DNA of 64,000 nt from OM182 bacterium MED-G24 (lineage in GTDB: Bacteria; Pseudomonadota; Gammaproteobacteria; Pseudomonadales; Azotimanducaceae). The DNA lies in contig NTKD01000001.1 in assembly GCA_002457275.1 (NCBI GenBank), forward strand, positions 56,697-120,696. The letters run 5' to 3'. Under the pieces are notes generated by a model. The model saw only the letters and a list, made by a program, of their open reading frames with translations. It did no database searches and was not told where the DNA came from. How positions within the stretch are numbered: position 1 is the stretch's first letter; each line of letters starts with the position of its first letter. The position numbers and the translations under genes are program-made. This document shows, piece after piece, positions 18,127 to 27,122 of this stretch.

Positions 18127-20406
18127 ATGCTCGATGTATTAAAGCGCATCATCCAGGCGGTTAATTCAGCACGGAATCTGAGTGCCGCGCTGGAGATTAT
18201 CGTCGAAGGTGTCATTTCCGAGATCAACGCTGACGTTTGCAGTGTCTATGTCTTCGACGATACACGGAACGAGTTCGTTTTCATGGCGACTCGCGGTCTT
18301 AATCCTGAGTCCGTCGGACAGGTGAGGCTGGCGCCGGATGAGGGGCTGGTCGGTTATGTCCGGGAACGTGCCGAACCCATCAACCTGGACAACGCACCAG
18401 CTCACCCTCGTTATCACTTTATTCCGGAAATTGGTGAAGAGCCCTTCAAGTCATTCCTTGGTGTACCCATCATTCAGAATCGACGTGTGCTGGGTGTCCT
18501 TGTGGTACAGCAGATTGATGCTCGGCGCTTTGATGAAAGTGAACAGGCGCTACTGATTACGCTCTCCGCCCAGCTGGCAGGTGTCATGGTTCATGCGCAT
18601 GTCACTTCCATCCTCGAGGTCGATGCAAGTGCTCAGCAGTTCTCTGGTACCGCAGGTGCGCCCGGCATCGCGATAGGTACCGCAGTCGTAAGAGAGCGTC
18701 TTTCGATTCTGGATACCATCCCGGATCGACACATCGAAGACGTGGGGGCTGAGATCGCAGAATTCAGGAGGGCAGTCCAAGCGGCTCAGGTCGAAATCAG
18801 GTCCCTGGGTGACCAGTTGCGGGTGCATCTGGGGCCGGAGGAACAGGGTCTGTTTGATGTCTACCTGCACATGCTGGATGAGCAGGCACTCGCTGGAGAG
18901 GTGATAGCGTTGATTCGTCAGGGGCAGTGGGCACAGGGTGCGCTCCGTACGGTGATCGGTAACCATGTAGCCACGTTTACCTCGATGAATGACCCCTACA
19001 TCCGCGAGCGGGCGGACGACGTGAAGGCGCTTGGGCAACGCGTGCTGGCACAGCTACGCAACGAAACCGAACGTAAACGGGATTATCCGGAAGGTGCGGT
19101 TCTGGTTGCTGACGAAATCACACCTGACATGCTGGGAGAGGTGCCACGCCAACTTCTTGCGGGCATCGTATCCTTGAGAGGTTCCTCCAACTCGCATGTT
19201 GCGATTCTGACAGAAGCCATGGGTGTCCCTTCGGTCATGGGTACGGAGAATCTGCCACTGGAGGTCATGGATGGCAAACCTGTGGTGGTAGATGGTTTCA
19301 ATGGTGTTGTGATCACTGATCCGACGGAGGATCAGCGCCGTGTTTATGAACGCATTCAGAAAGAAGAGGCGCAACTGGCGGAAGGTCTGTCGGAACTGAA
19401 GTCCGAACCGCCGGTAACGCTGGACGGCCATCGCGTTCGACTCTCGGTCAATACTGGCCTGACCACTGACGTGACAACATCGCTGGATCGTGGCGCTGAG
19501 GGTGTTGGCCTATATCGCACGGAATTCCAGTTCATGATGAAAGACCGGTTCCCTACCGAGGAAGAACAGTACGCGATCTATCGTGAGCACCTGTCAGCAT
19601 TTGCGCCCAACCCCGTGACCATGCGCACACTGGACATTGGCGGTGACAAGTCGCTGACCTACTTCCCGATTGACGAAACCAATCCTTTTCTGGGATGGCG
19701 CGGCATCAGGATATCGTTGGATCATCCAGAGATCTTCCTGTCACAGGTGCGCGCCATGATTCGAGCCTGTGAAGACACTAATGCGAACCTGCGGATCATG
19801 TTGCCTATGGTCAGTAGTGTCGCTGAAGTTGATGAGGCGCAAAGACTGATCAGCCAGTGCTATCGTGAGCTGATTGAAGAGGGCATCGAGGTCGAGATGC
19901 CTGATATTGGCGTAATGATCGAGGTGCCGGCTGCGGTCTACCAGGCACGCGCGATTATCTCGAGGGTCGATTTCCTGTCCGTAGGTAGTAATGATCTGAC
20001 GCAGTATATGCTGGCAGTCGATCGCAACAACGCACAGGTTGCGTCGTTGTTCCAGGAGTTTCACCCAGCGGTTTTGCATGCACTGAAACAGGTTGTGGAT
20101 GCTGCCCACGAGGAGGGGAAATCTGTCTCGCTTTGCGGAGAGATGGCAGGTAACCCGGCATCCGCCGTACTTTTGCTGGCGATGGGATACGATGAGCTCT
20201 CCATGAATTCGCCGAACCTGCTACAGGTCAAAGCGGCTATTCGACAGGTGACGATGTCCCAGGCCGCGGAGATACTCCATGAGGTGCTCAGTATGGATAA
20301 CGCGTACCTGATCAGAAACCACGTGGATGAACGTCTGCGAGAGCTGGGTCTTGCCCGGGTGTTGCGGCGACAGGGCGACGCCCTCAACGGGCGATCGTTC
20401 AGGTGA
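18127..20406 (+). CDS. ptsP: Phosphoenolpyruvate-protein phosphotransferase PtsP (EI-Ntr)
   Basis: PtsP starts the nitrogen-related phosphotransfer chain, taking phosphate from PEP and passing it to NPr and EIIA-Ntr; it has a regulatory rather than sugar-transport role. The 759-residue protein has an N-terminal GAF domain (about 1-165), the enzyme I N-terminal region with ETSGTAGAPG-like SGTAGAPGIAIG (173-184), the phosphorylated His357 in GSSNSHVAIL, and the C-terminal PEP-binding barrel with TLDIGGDKSL, GSNDLTQYMLAVDRNN and LCGEMAGNP. No ptsN or ptsO is in this window. Its last 8 nt overlap the convergent NRDE gene. Confidence 0.97.
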   Translation: MLDVLKRIIQAVNSARNLSAALEIIVEGVISEINADVCSVYVFDDTRNEFVFMATRGLNPESVGQVRLAPDEGLVGYVRERAEPINLDNAPAHPRYHFIPEIGEEPFKSFLGVPIIQNRRVLGVLVVQQIDARRFDESEQALLITLSAQLAGVMVHAHVTSILEVDASAQQFSGTAGAPGIAIGTAVVRERLSILDTIPDRHIEDVGAEIAEFRRAVQAAQVEIRSLGDQLRVHLGPEEQGLFDVYLHMLDEQALAGEVIALIRQGQWAQGALRTVIGNHVATFTSMNDPYIRERADDVKALGQRVLAQLRNETERKRDYPEGAVLVADEITPDMLGEVPRQLLAGIVSLRGSSNSHVAILTEAMGVPSVMGTENLPLEVMDGKPVVVDGFNGVVITDPTEDQRRVYERIQKEEAQLAEGLSELKSEPPVTLDGHRVRLSVNTGLTTDVTTSLDRGAEGVGLYRTEFQFMMKDRFPTEEEQYAIYREHLSAFAPNPVTMRTLDIGGDKSLTYFPIDETNPFLGWRGIRISLDHPEIFLSQVRAMIRACEDTNANLRIMLPMVSSVAEVDEAQRLISQCYRELIEEGIEVEMPDIGVMIEVPAAVYQARAIISRVDFLSVGSNDLTQYMLAVDRNNAQVASLFQEFHPAVLHALKQVVDAAHEEGKSVSLCGEMAGNPASAVLLLAMGYDELSMNSPNLLQVKAAIRQVTMSQAAEILHEVLSMDNAYLIRNHVDERLRELGLARVLRRQGDALNGRSFR

Positions 20407-21115
20407 TACTGAAATCGTACCTGTTGGCACCCCTCGCGCGTCCTAGGACGCCGAAGGTTCGCTCCTCAAAAGTCACCTGTCCCGACTGACTGACGCAGAG
20501 TACGGTTGACGCTGTTGTGCCGTAGCGTTCACTACGGATAAAGCTCTGCGAGAATGCGCGGTGATCGCCGTCATCGAATATGAGCGGGTAGAGGTGTTCA
20601 CTGTCCATCTGTTCCGGTGACAGGGCATCAAGGCGGTTCCTCCCTTGGACAACCTTGGGCCAATCGCAGTCCAGTAGTTGATTCGACAAACCGTAATAAC
20701 CGGCAGAGAGGTTCCGGACAATCCCTTCACGATTGCTGAGGTAGCAGAACTCGTTATTGTCGCCGACTATCAGATTGAACCCCCGGTATTCGTCACCTAT
20801 CTGAGCGACCTGATGAAGATAGTGGTGAGGCGAGTCATCGCCAATCAGGAAGTTGGCGGTCAGCTCTCCACGAGACCTCGGCGGGATCGGATGGGGCGGG
20901 TCTTCCCTGAAGTTCGTCACAGCTGCGAAACGGCCGGACCGTGTAACGCCCAGCCAGGTCCCCCCTGCAGAAAGGTCTCTGCCTGCCAGGACTTCTGGAT
21001 GGTCGTCCCAGAAGTCTGCCGCGCTCGATGGACGATCGTACTTTTCGTCGCGGTTGGCCGCCAGGACCAGTTTGAACTGATCATTGGGGTTCAATGAAAA
21101 AAGAATCAGGCACAT
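20399..21115 (-). CDS. NRDE family protein (TANGO2-like)
   Basis: The 238-residue protein starts MCLILFSL and contains the name-giving AANRDE motif (residues 19-24), then AGRDLSAGGTWLGV, AAVTNFR and RGELTANFL. These are the signatures of the NRDE / TANGO2 family, whose N-terminal Cys resembles an Ntn-hydrolase nucleophile; haem handling has been proposed for family members, but no activity can be assigned here. hemE lies 2.3 kb away, which is only suggestive. The gene is convergent with ptsP and divergent from lgt. Confidence 0.85.
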   Translation of the reverse strand: MCLILFSLNPNDQFKLVLAANRDEKYDRPSSAADFWDDHPEVLAGRDLSAGGTWLGVTRSGRFAAVTNFREDPPHPIPPRSRGELTANFLIGDDSPHHYLHQVAQIGDEYRGFNLIVGDNNEFCYLSNREGIVRNLSAGYYGLSNQLLDCDWPKVVQGRNRLDALSPEQMDSEHLYPLIFDDGDHRAFSQSFIRSERYGTTASTVLCVSQSGQVTFEERTFGVLGRARGANRYDFSIT

Positions 21116-21281
21116 GGAGCGAAATGATGGCTGTCGAATGGCGTCTGTTGGTCGGGATACCGGCAGTTGGTTCGTGTCGGTCGTCGGAGGTCAGCGTCGG
21201 GTTTCGTGGGAACTGGTGTGCACTACGTTTGGAAGTTTAGCAGACTTCACAGATAATGGCGTTTTCCTGACCAGTCACCCT

Positions 21282-22148
21282 ATGTGGACCTACCCGGAAA
21301 TTGACCCCGTGCTCATCAGCATCGGGCCCCTGGCCATACGCTGGTATGCACTGAGCTACCTGGTGGGTTTTGCAGTTGTATGGTGGGTACTGAAGCAACG
21401 GATCGCGGCAACGCGCAAGGACTGGACGAGTGAAGCGCTCTCTGACCTGCTGTTTATTTACGGCGTCCTGGGCGTCATCCTAGGCGGTCGTATCGGGTAC
21501 ATGTTGTTCTACGGTACCGACCTGCTGCTCGCAGATCCCCTGCTGATCCTGCAACCGTGGAAAGGTGGCATGTCTTTCCACGGAGGACTGATGGGTGTCA
21601 TCGTTGCCGCCTGGATTTATGCTCGACGTCACGACCGGTCTTTTTTTGAGGTCATCGATCTGGTTGCACCGGCGATCCCATTGGCGTTGGGGTGCGGTCG
21701 ATTAGGAAACTTTATCAACGCTGAACTTCCAGGGCGTGTTTCAGATGTCCCCTGGGCGTTGATCTATCCTGGCGAAATTGTGGCTCGTCATCCATCCAGC
21801 CTGTATCAGTTTGTCCTGGAGGGTCCAGTGTTGTTCATCGCGTTGTGGTTGTTCAGTCAACGCATACGACCTCCGATGGTGGTATCAGGTGCGTTCCTGG
21901 CAGGGTATGGTGGCCTTCGCTTTCTTACGGAATTCTTTCGTGAACCTGATGCACATCTGCAGTTTGTGGCGTTGGGTTGGGTCACGATGGGTCAGGTACT
22001 GTCGTTGCCAATGGTCCTGTTGGGCGTCGGTCTCATGGCCTCTGGCTATCGTAACTCAGTCTGGGAACCAGGTGGTGAAGCCGCAGGCGTTGACTCGCGT
22101 AAACACCCATCGCCAAAAAAACGGAAGAGCAAGAAACAGTCGCGTTGA
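21282..22148 (+). CDS. lgt: Prolipoprotein diacylglyceryl transferase
   Basis: Lgt attaches diacylglycerol from phosphatidylglycerol to the lipobox cysteine of prolipoproteins, in the inner membrane. The 288-residue product has about seven hydrophobic segments. Diagnostic motifs are GGRIGYMLFY, GGMSFHGGLMGV (essential His) and the signature GCGRLGNFINAELPGR. The start is placed at ATG 21282, giving MWTYPEIDPVLISIGPLAIRWY, which aligns with the E. coli N-terminus; the frame stays open to 21084 but that part overlaps the NRDE gene. No clear Shine-Dalgarno precedes the ATG. The C-terminal tail (RKHPSPKKRKSKKQSR) is strongly basic and probably cytoplasmic. Confidence 0.96.
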   Translation: MWTYPEIDPVLISIGPLAIRWYALSYLVGFAVVWWVLKQRIAATRKDWTSEALSDLLFIYGVLGVILGGRIGYMLFYGTDLLLADPLLILQPWKGGMSFHGGLMGVIVAAWIYARRHDRSFFEVIDLVAPAIPLALGCGRLGNFINAELPGRVSDVPWALIYPGEIVARHPSSLYQFVLEGPVLFIALWLFSQRIRPPMVVSGAFLAGYGGLRFLTEFFREPDAHLQFVALGWVTMGQVLSLPMVLLGVGLMASGYRNSVWEPGGEAAGVDSRKHPSPKKRKSKKQSR

Positions 22149-22202
22149 GTGCCGAATCGGTATCGGGCGAACTCCAAGATGACTTAAAGAAACGGAAACA
22201 AC

Positions 22203-23405
22203 ATGATCATCAAACCACGAATACGTGGATTTCTTTGTACGACGGCGCATCCAGCTGGTTGCGCGTTGGAGGTAGACCAACAGATCAACTATGTGAAAGC
22301 GCAGGGCAGGATTGAGAACGGTCCGCGTCGTGTGCTGATCATTGGTGCCTCCGGTGGTTATGGCCTCGCCACACGAATTACCGCCGCCTTTGGTGGTGGC
22401 GCGGAAACGCTTGGGGTGTTTTTTGAGCGACCCGCGGAAGGGAACCGAACCGCGTCCCCTGGCTGGTACAAATCAGCGGCATTTACAGAGCGAGCGAGAG
22501 CGGAAGGGCTCTATGCCGCAAATTTTGCAGGTGATGCATTTTCTGAAAGCAGTAAGCAACGGGTGATTGAGGAAATCCGTTCTCATATGGGGCAGGTGGA
22601 TATGGTGGTCTACTCGCTCGCGGCTGGTGCAAGGACACTGCCAGATGGGTCACTTGTTCGTAGTGCGCTGAAGCCTGTGGGTGAACCGTTCTCAGGCGCG
22701 ACCATTGACCTCAATTCAGGCGAAATGCGCGAAGTGAGTCTGGAGCCCGCATCTCCTGAAGAAGTTGCAGACACCGTGAGAGTCATGGGCGGCGAGGATT
22801 GGGAGCTCTGGATTGCTGCTCTGCTCAAAGCCGGTGTCCTTGCACCTGGCTGTATCACCACGAATTACACCTACCTGGGAAGCGAAGTCACCTGGCCCAT
22901 CTATCATCACGGCACGATTGGCAAGGCGAAGGAGGATCTGGACCGGGCTGCGCGCGCGCTGAAGGCGCCGCTCTCAGAACTTGGTGGCGCTGCGTACGTT
23001 TGTGTGATGAAAGGCTTGATGACGCAGGCGGCTTCTGCGATACCAGGCATGAGTCTGTATCTGTCACTGCTGTTCAAAGTGATGAAAGAACAGGGGAAAC
23101 ATGAGGACTGCATTGAACAGACCACGCGCCTGTTTACCTCTCGGCTTTTCGCCGGGGGTGATGTGCTGGTGGATGAAGCTGGTCGTGTTCGTCTGGATGA
23201 TTGGGAGCTGACGGATAGGGTGCAAGACTATGTGCGCCAACATTGGCATGAGGTTAATGGTGACAACCTTGATACGCTGACGGATTTTTCTGGTTACAAG
23301 CAGGCGTTTTTGTCCATGCATGGATTTGTGGATGGCGTTGATGAAGAAGCAGATGTCATCGCTGATGTGCCGATGGATGTAATCACGGTGCCCGAACAAC
23401 GATGA
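22203..23405 (+). CDS. fabV: Enoyl-[acyl-carrier-protein] reductase FabV
   Basis: FabV carries out the last reduction of fatty-acid elongation with NADH and is structurally distinct from FabI. The 400-residue length is typical. Visible motifs are MIIKPRIRGF, the nucleotide fold VLIIGASGGYGLATRI, SPGWYKSAAF, and the active-site Tyr and Lys in YTYLGSEVTWPIYHHGTIGKAK (the Y-X8-K spacing, longer than in FabI). The C-terminus has DDWEL and FSGYKQAFL. FabV enzymes are known to be poorly inhibited by triclosan. Its stop overlaps the hemE start by 4 nt (ATGA), so the two are translationally coupled. Confidence 0.96.
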   Translation: MIIKPRIRGFLCTTAHPAGCALEVDQQINYVKAQGRIENGPRRVLIIGASGGYGLATRITAAFGGGAETLGVFFERPAEGNRTASPGWYKSAAFTERARAEGLYAANFAGDAFSESSKQRVIEEIRSHMGQVDMVVYSLAAGARTLPDGSLVRSALKPVGEPFSGATIDLNSGEMREVSLEPASPEEVADTVRVMGGEDWELWIAALLKAGVLAPGCITTNYTYLGSEVTWPIYHHGTIGKAKEDLDRAARALKAPLSELGGAAYVCVMKGLMTQAASAIPGMSLYLSLLFKVMKEQGKHEDCIEQTTRLFTSRLFAGGDVLVDEAGRVRLDDWELTDRVQDYVRQHWHEVNGDNLDTLTDFSGYKQAFLSMHGFVDGVDEEADVIADVPMDVITVPEQR

Positions 23406-24457
23406 CAGACCTTCAGGGTTCCACATTTCTGCGCGCCTGCCGTGGCGAGAAGACTCCGCACACGCCTGTCTGGCTCTATCGTCAGGCCGGGCGTTATATG
23501 CCGGAATACCACGCGCTAAAAGGGAATACGTCATCCTTGGACTTCTTCAAGACACCGCATATGGCCGCTCAGGCAACCTGCGACGCACAACGAATCCTGG
23601 GCGTTGATGCTGCGATCCTGTTTGCCGACTTGTTGCCGATCGTGGAGCCCATGGGTTTACGGCTTGATTATCTGCCTGGTGTCGGTCCAAAAATTGACAA
23701 CCCCGTTCGTACCAATGAAGACATTGACGCGATCATGGTCCAACCGGCCGTCGAGCAGATGCCCTACATCGAGGAAGCGATTACCCTCATCAATCGCGAA
23801 CTGCCTGACGGTATCCCATTGATCGGATTTACCGGTGCGCCGTTTACACTCGCATCGTATGCGATCGAGGGACAGGGATCGAAAAACTACGTGCATGCAA
23901 AGCGCATGATGCATTCAGACAGCGGCGCCTGGCACGCGCTGCTCGAAAAGATCACAGATTGTGTCATCGACTACGGTCGATATCAGATCGAGTCAGGTGT
24001 TTCCGCGTTGCAGTTGTTTGATAGCTGGGTAGGGACGCTGTCACCGGCAGACTATTCCGAGTACGTAATGCCGCATACGATGCGCGCATTTCGCGAGCTG
24101 TCCAAAACTGGCGGGGCTGGTCATCCGGTTCCCTTGATTCATTTCGGCACGGGTAATCCGGCGCTCCTGCCTCTGATGGCGGAAGCGGGAGGTGACGTTC
24201 TTGGCGTGGACTGGCGTGCCGATCTGATGACAGTCTGGGACAAGACTGGTGCGACCGCAGTACAAGGTAATCTTGATCCGATCATACTGTGTTCGTCCGT
24301 CTCTGCTATCGAATCTGCGGCGGGAAAAATCCTGTCTGAAGTTGATGGCAGACCGGGGCATGTTTTTAATCTGGGCCACGGTATCATTCCGGAGACGCCA
24401 GTCGACAATGTTCGTCGGCTGGTTTCGCTGGTCCATGAGCGCACGGACCGACGCTGA
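23402..24457 (+). CDS. hemE: Uroporphyrinogen decarboxylase
   Basis: HemE removes the four acetate carboxyls of uroporphyrinogen III to give coproporphyrinogen III in haem synthesis. The 351-residue protein shows the two family signatures PVWLYRQAGRYMPEY (near residue 20) and IGFTGAPFTLASYAIEG (about 140), plus LFADLLPIVEPMG, QLFDSWVG and NLGHGIIPETP. It is coupled to fabV through an ATGA overlap and converges on argA, with 12 bp between the stops. Confidence 0.98.
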   Translation: MTDLQGSTFLRACRGEKTPHTPVWLYRQAGRYMPEYHALKGNTSSLDFFKTPHMAAQATCDAQRILGVDAAILFADLLPIVEPMGLRLDYLPGVGPKIDNPVRTNEDIDAIMVQPAVEQMPYIEEAITLINRELPDGIPLIGFTGAPFTLASYAIEGQGSKNYVHAKRMMHSDSGAWHALLEKITDCVIDYGRYQIESGVSALQLFDSWVGTLSPADYSEYVMPHTMRAFRELSKTGGAGHPVPLIHFGTGNPALLPLMAEAGGDVLGVDWRADLMTVWDKTGATAVQGNLDPIILCSSVSAIESAAGKILSEVDGRPGHVFNLGHGIIPETPVDNVRRLVSLVHERTDRR

Positions 24458-24469
24458 ACGCCGGCGTGA

Positions 24470-25765
24470 TTAGAGGGTTTTGATCAACACCCGAGAGTTC
24501 CGCTGATAGTTGTAGAGCGCCCGTTTCTCACGAGGCAGATCAGTTGTGCCACCAGGTACAAAGCCATGGTCCGTGAACCACTCCGCAGTATGGGTCGTCA
24601 GGACAAAGATGGTCTTGACGCCCAGCGTGCGTGCATTTGCTTCAGTAGCCGCCAGCAGCGCCTCTCCGCGGTTATCGTTACGGTACTCCGGATGGGTTGC
24701 CAGGCACGCGAGTTCGGCATGAGTGTCATACGGAAAAAGCGCTGCACAACCGACAACCATGCCGTCTCGTTCAATGACTAGGAAGCGACTGATTTCTGTT
24801 TCCAGCGTCTCACGGGGACGCTTGACGAGTGATCCGTTGGCTTCAAGGGGCGCGATCAGTTCCATGATGCCGGAAATATCATCTGCCGCCGCGGATCGAA
24901 TCTGTTCGTAGCTGATTTCTGTGATCTGGGTGCCAATGCCATCGCGCGTGAACAGCTCTTCCAGTAGCGAACCATCATCCCGAAAGCTGATGAGATGGCA
25001 TCGTGGTACACCACGACTGCAGGCTTCCCTCGCCTGGGCAACGGGACTGTACGCCGGATAGTCCGAAGGATCGATGGAATCCGCCTGCAATTCTGTGATG
25101 ACGGTTCCATCGGTGTCAGGAACGCCGTTATCACTGGCCAGATAGATCAGCTTATCAGCGCCAAGGGCCACCGCGACATCAGCAGCCAGTGCGGATCCGT
25201 GCAGGTTGAACATCTGCCCCGATAGTGAATAGCCAAGTGGAGACACCAGCAATAAGGTTCGCATCGACAAAAGGCGCGCTATCAGATCCGCGTTGACTCG
25301 TCGGATCTCGCCAGTGTTGTGGAAATCAATGCCATCACGTACACCCAGTGGCCGCGCTCTAATAATGTTACCGCTGACCACCGCGACGTCGGCACCATGC
25401 TGAGGTGAGTTGGTCGCACCCATAGACAACATCGATTCGATGTCGGAACGCAACCTTCCAACGACCTCCTGAACGTGAGGAAGCATCTCGGCTGTGGTGA
25501 TTCGAATACCTTCTGCCGACTCGCTCACGATTCCTCGTTGTTCCAGCTGACGATTTATCTGAGGTGTTGCACCGTGGACTAGAACGATACGAACCCCTAG
25601 TGAATGCAGCAGAACGATGTCCTGGATGATCAACGGGAAGTTGTCGTGATCCAGTCCGGCGCCGTCCACATGAATGACAAATGTCCGCCCACGATGAGCA
25701 TTGATGTAGGGTGACGAGTCTCTGAACCATTTGACGTGGGGCGGCGTGTGTTCGTTTTCTGACAT
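24470..25765 (-). CDS. argA: N-acetylglutamate synthase
   Basis: ArgA acetylates glutamate with acetyl-CoA, the first step of arginine synthesis. The product (431 residues) has an amino-acid-kinase-like domain (about 15-280; FVIHVDGAGL, IVLVHGATPQINRQL, SPLGYSLSGQMFNL) that usually binds arginine for feedback, then a GNAT acetyltransferase domain (about 290-431; GCAALFPYDTHAELACLATHPEYRNDNRGEALL). The start is ATG 25765, 8 nt after the argE stop; the frame upstream overlaps argE. The argE-argA order suggests a small arginine operon on the minus strand. Confidence 0.96.
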   Translation of the reverse strand: MSENEHTPPHVKWFRDSSPYINAHRGRTFVIHVDGAGLDHDNFPLIIQDIVLLHSLGVRIVLVHGATPQINRQLEQRGIVSESAEGIRITTAEMLPHVQEVVGRLRSDIESMLSMGATNSPQHGADVAVVSGNIIRARPLGVRDGIDFHNTGEIRRVNADLIARLLSMRTLLLVSPLGYSLSGQMFNLHGSALAADVAVALGADKLIYLASDNGVPDTDGTVITELQADSIDPSDYPAYSPVAQAREACSRGVPRCHLISFRDDGSLLEELFTRDGIGTQITEISYEQIRSAAADDISGIMELIAPLEANGSLVKRPRETLETEISRFLVIERDGMVVGCAALFPYDTHAELACLATHPEYRNDNRGEALLAATEANARTLGVKTIFVLTTHTAEWFTDHGFVPGGTTDLPREKRALYNYQRNSRVLIKTL

Positions 25766-25772
25766 GTGCGGT

Positions 25773-26942
25773 CTAAAGGCAGTGTGACTGGACGAGTGTG
25801 CGTATGATATCAATTGCTCGTGGCACCTGCTTCAGCTCAATATACTCGTTGGGCTGATGTGCCTGATTGATCGAGCCAGCACCAAGGACCACCGTTTGCA
25901 TGCCCAGGGATGTCAGAAAGGGGGCCTCAGTGGCAAACGCGACTGAATTGGCCTCGTTCCCTGACAGGTTGCACATGATGTCGGTGAAATCTCCTTTGCT
26001 GGTACTGAACGGCGGTACCGATGGGTGCAGTAACTCAAGTGTTGCAGGAAACCCGGCATCCTTTAGGACGCCGAGTACCCGCCCCTTCAAGGCCTGGTGC
26101 GTGTCTTCTTCCTCCATACCGGGAAGCAGGCGCAGATCAAACTCAAGATCGACGTGCTCACAGATACGGTTGGGGTTGTCACCGCCGTGAATGCAGCCCA
26201 GGTTCAAGGTCGGGTACGGGACCTCAAAGTTCGGGTCCTCATGTTTACGTGTCAACTCGTCCCTGAATCGGAGGAGCTCGCCGATCGCAAGATTCGCCGC
26301 TTCCACCGCGTTTTTACCTCGGTCAGGGTCTGAGGAGTGTCCTGTGACGCCATCGATTCCGAGCTTCAGCATCATGATGCCCTTGTGTTTAACAATTGGG
26401 CGAAGATCCGTGGGTTCGCCCACAACGGCATATCGATACCCGCTGAACTGCGCAGCGGTCAGGGCCCTGGCTCCACTCATTGAAGATTCTTCGTCTGCTG
26501 TCGCGAGGATGGTGAGCGGTCGTTTCAGTTCGGAGAGTGGCAGATCGGCGATCGCCGCCTCGATAATGGCGAAGAAGCTCTTCATATCCGCAGTCCCAAG
26601 ACCGTACCAGCGATCGTCCTTTTCGGTCACGGTAAAAGGATCGCTGTTCCAATGCGCGGCGTCTGTGGGCACCGTGTCGGTATGTCCCGACAGTACGAGG
26701 CCATCGGGTCCCCGACCTCGATTGGCAATGAGATTGAATTTTCCAGGATGCTCCATGACCTGCTGTACGTGGCAATCGAACCCCAGATCTTCGAACCGGT
26801 TCGCGAGATAATGGATAACGCTCTCGTTGGTCTGGTCGAACGCAGGCAACGTACTGCTCACGGAAGGCATCCCCACCAGTGTCTCTACGATCTCTCGCAG
26901 TCGTCGAGGTGCAAAAGGTGTCCGAGTATTCGATGCGGTCAT
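25773..26942 (-). CDS. argE: Acetylornithine deacetylase
   Basis: ArgE hydrolyses N-acetylornithine to ornithine and acetate (linear arginine pathway). The 389-residue M20 metallopeptidase shows the metal site LSGHTDTVP, the bridging Asp in GLGTADMKSFFA, the catalytic Glu in ATADEESSMSGA, then VGEPTDLRP, GHSSDPDRGKNAVE and the C-terminal GAGSINQAHQPNEYIE. It matches E. coli ArgE from end to end. The ATG at 26942 gives a sensible N-terminus; codons upstream to 27026 are not conserved. No strong ribosome site is evident. It precedes argA with 7 nt between them. Confidence 0.96.
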   Translation of the reverse strand: MTASNTRTPFAPRRLREIVETLVGMPSVSSTLPAFDQTNESVIHYLANRFEDLGFDCHVQQVMEHPGKFNLIANRGRGPDGLVLSGHTDTVPTDAAHWNSDPFTVTEKDDRWYGLGTADMKSFFAIIEAAIADLPLSELKRPLTILATADEESSMSGARALTAAQFSGYRYAVVGEPTDLRPIVKHKGIMMLKLGIDGVTGHSSDPDRGKNAVEAANLAIGELLRFRDELTRKHEDPNFEVPYPTLNLGCIHGGDNPNRICEHVDLEFDLRLLPGMEEEDTHQALKGRVLGVLKDAGFPATLELLHPSVPPFSTSKGDFTDIMCNLSGNEANSVAFATEAPFLTSLGMQTVVLGAGSINQAHQPNEYIELKQVPRAIDIIRTLVQSHCL

Positions 26943-27122
26943 GAGGGGCAGTTTACACGCCGGTCTGGTCAGCACACCATCGCCACGACGCAGCGATGAA
27001 CCCCAGGACCGTTGATACCTGATCACCGCGGGTCACGAGGGGTTAGGGTCCAAACCGGACGGGGTGTAAGGTGAGCGTCTTGATGGTCGATAGCCAGACT
27101 GATCCAGATCGAGCGGATAGCC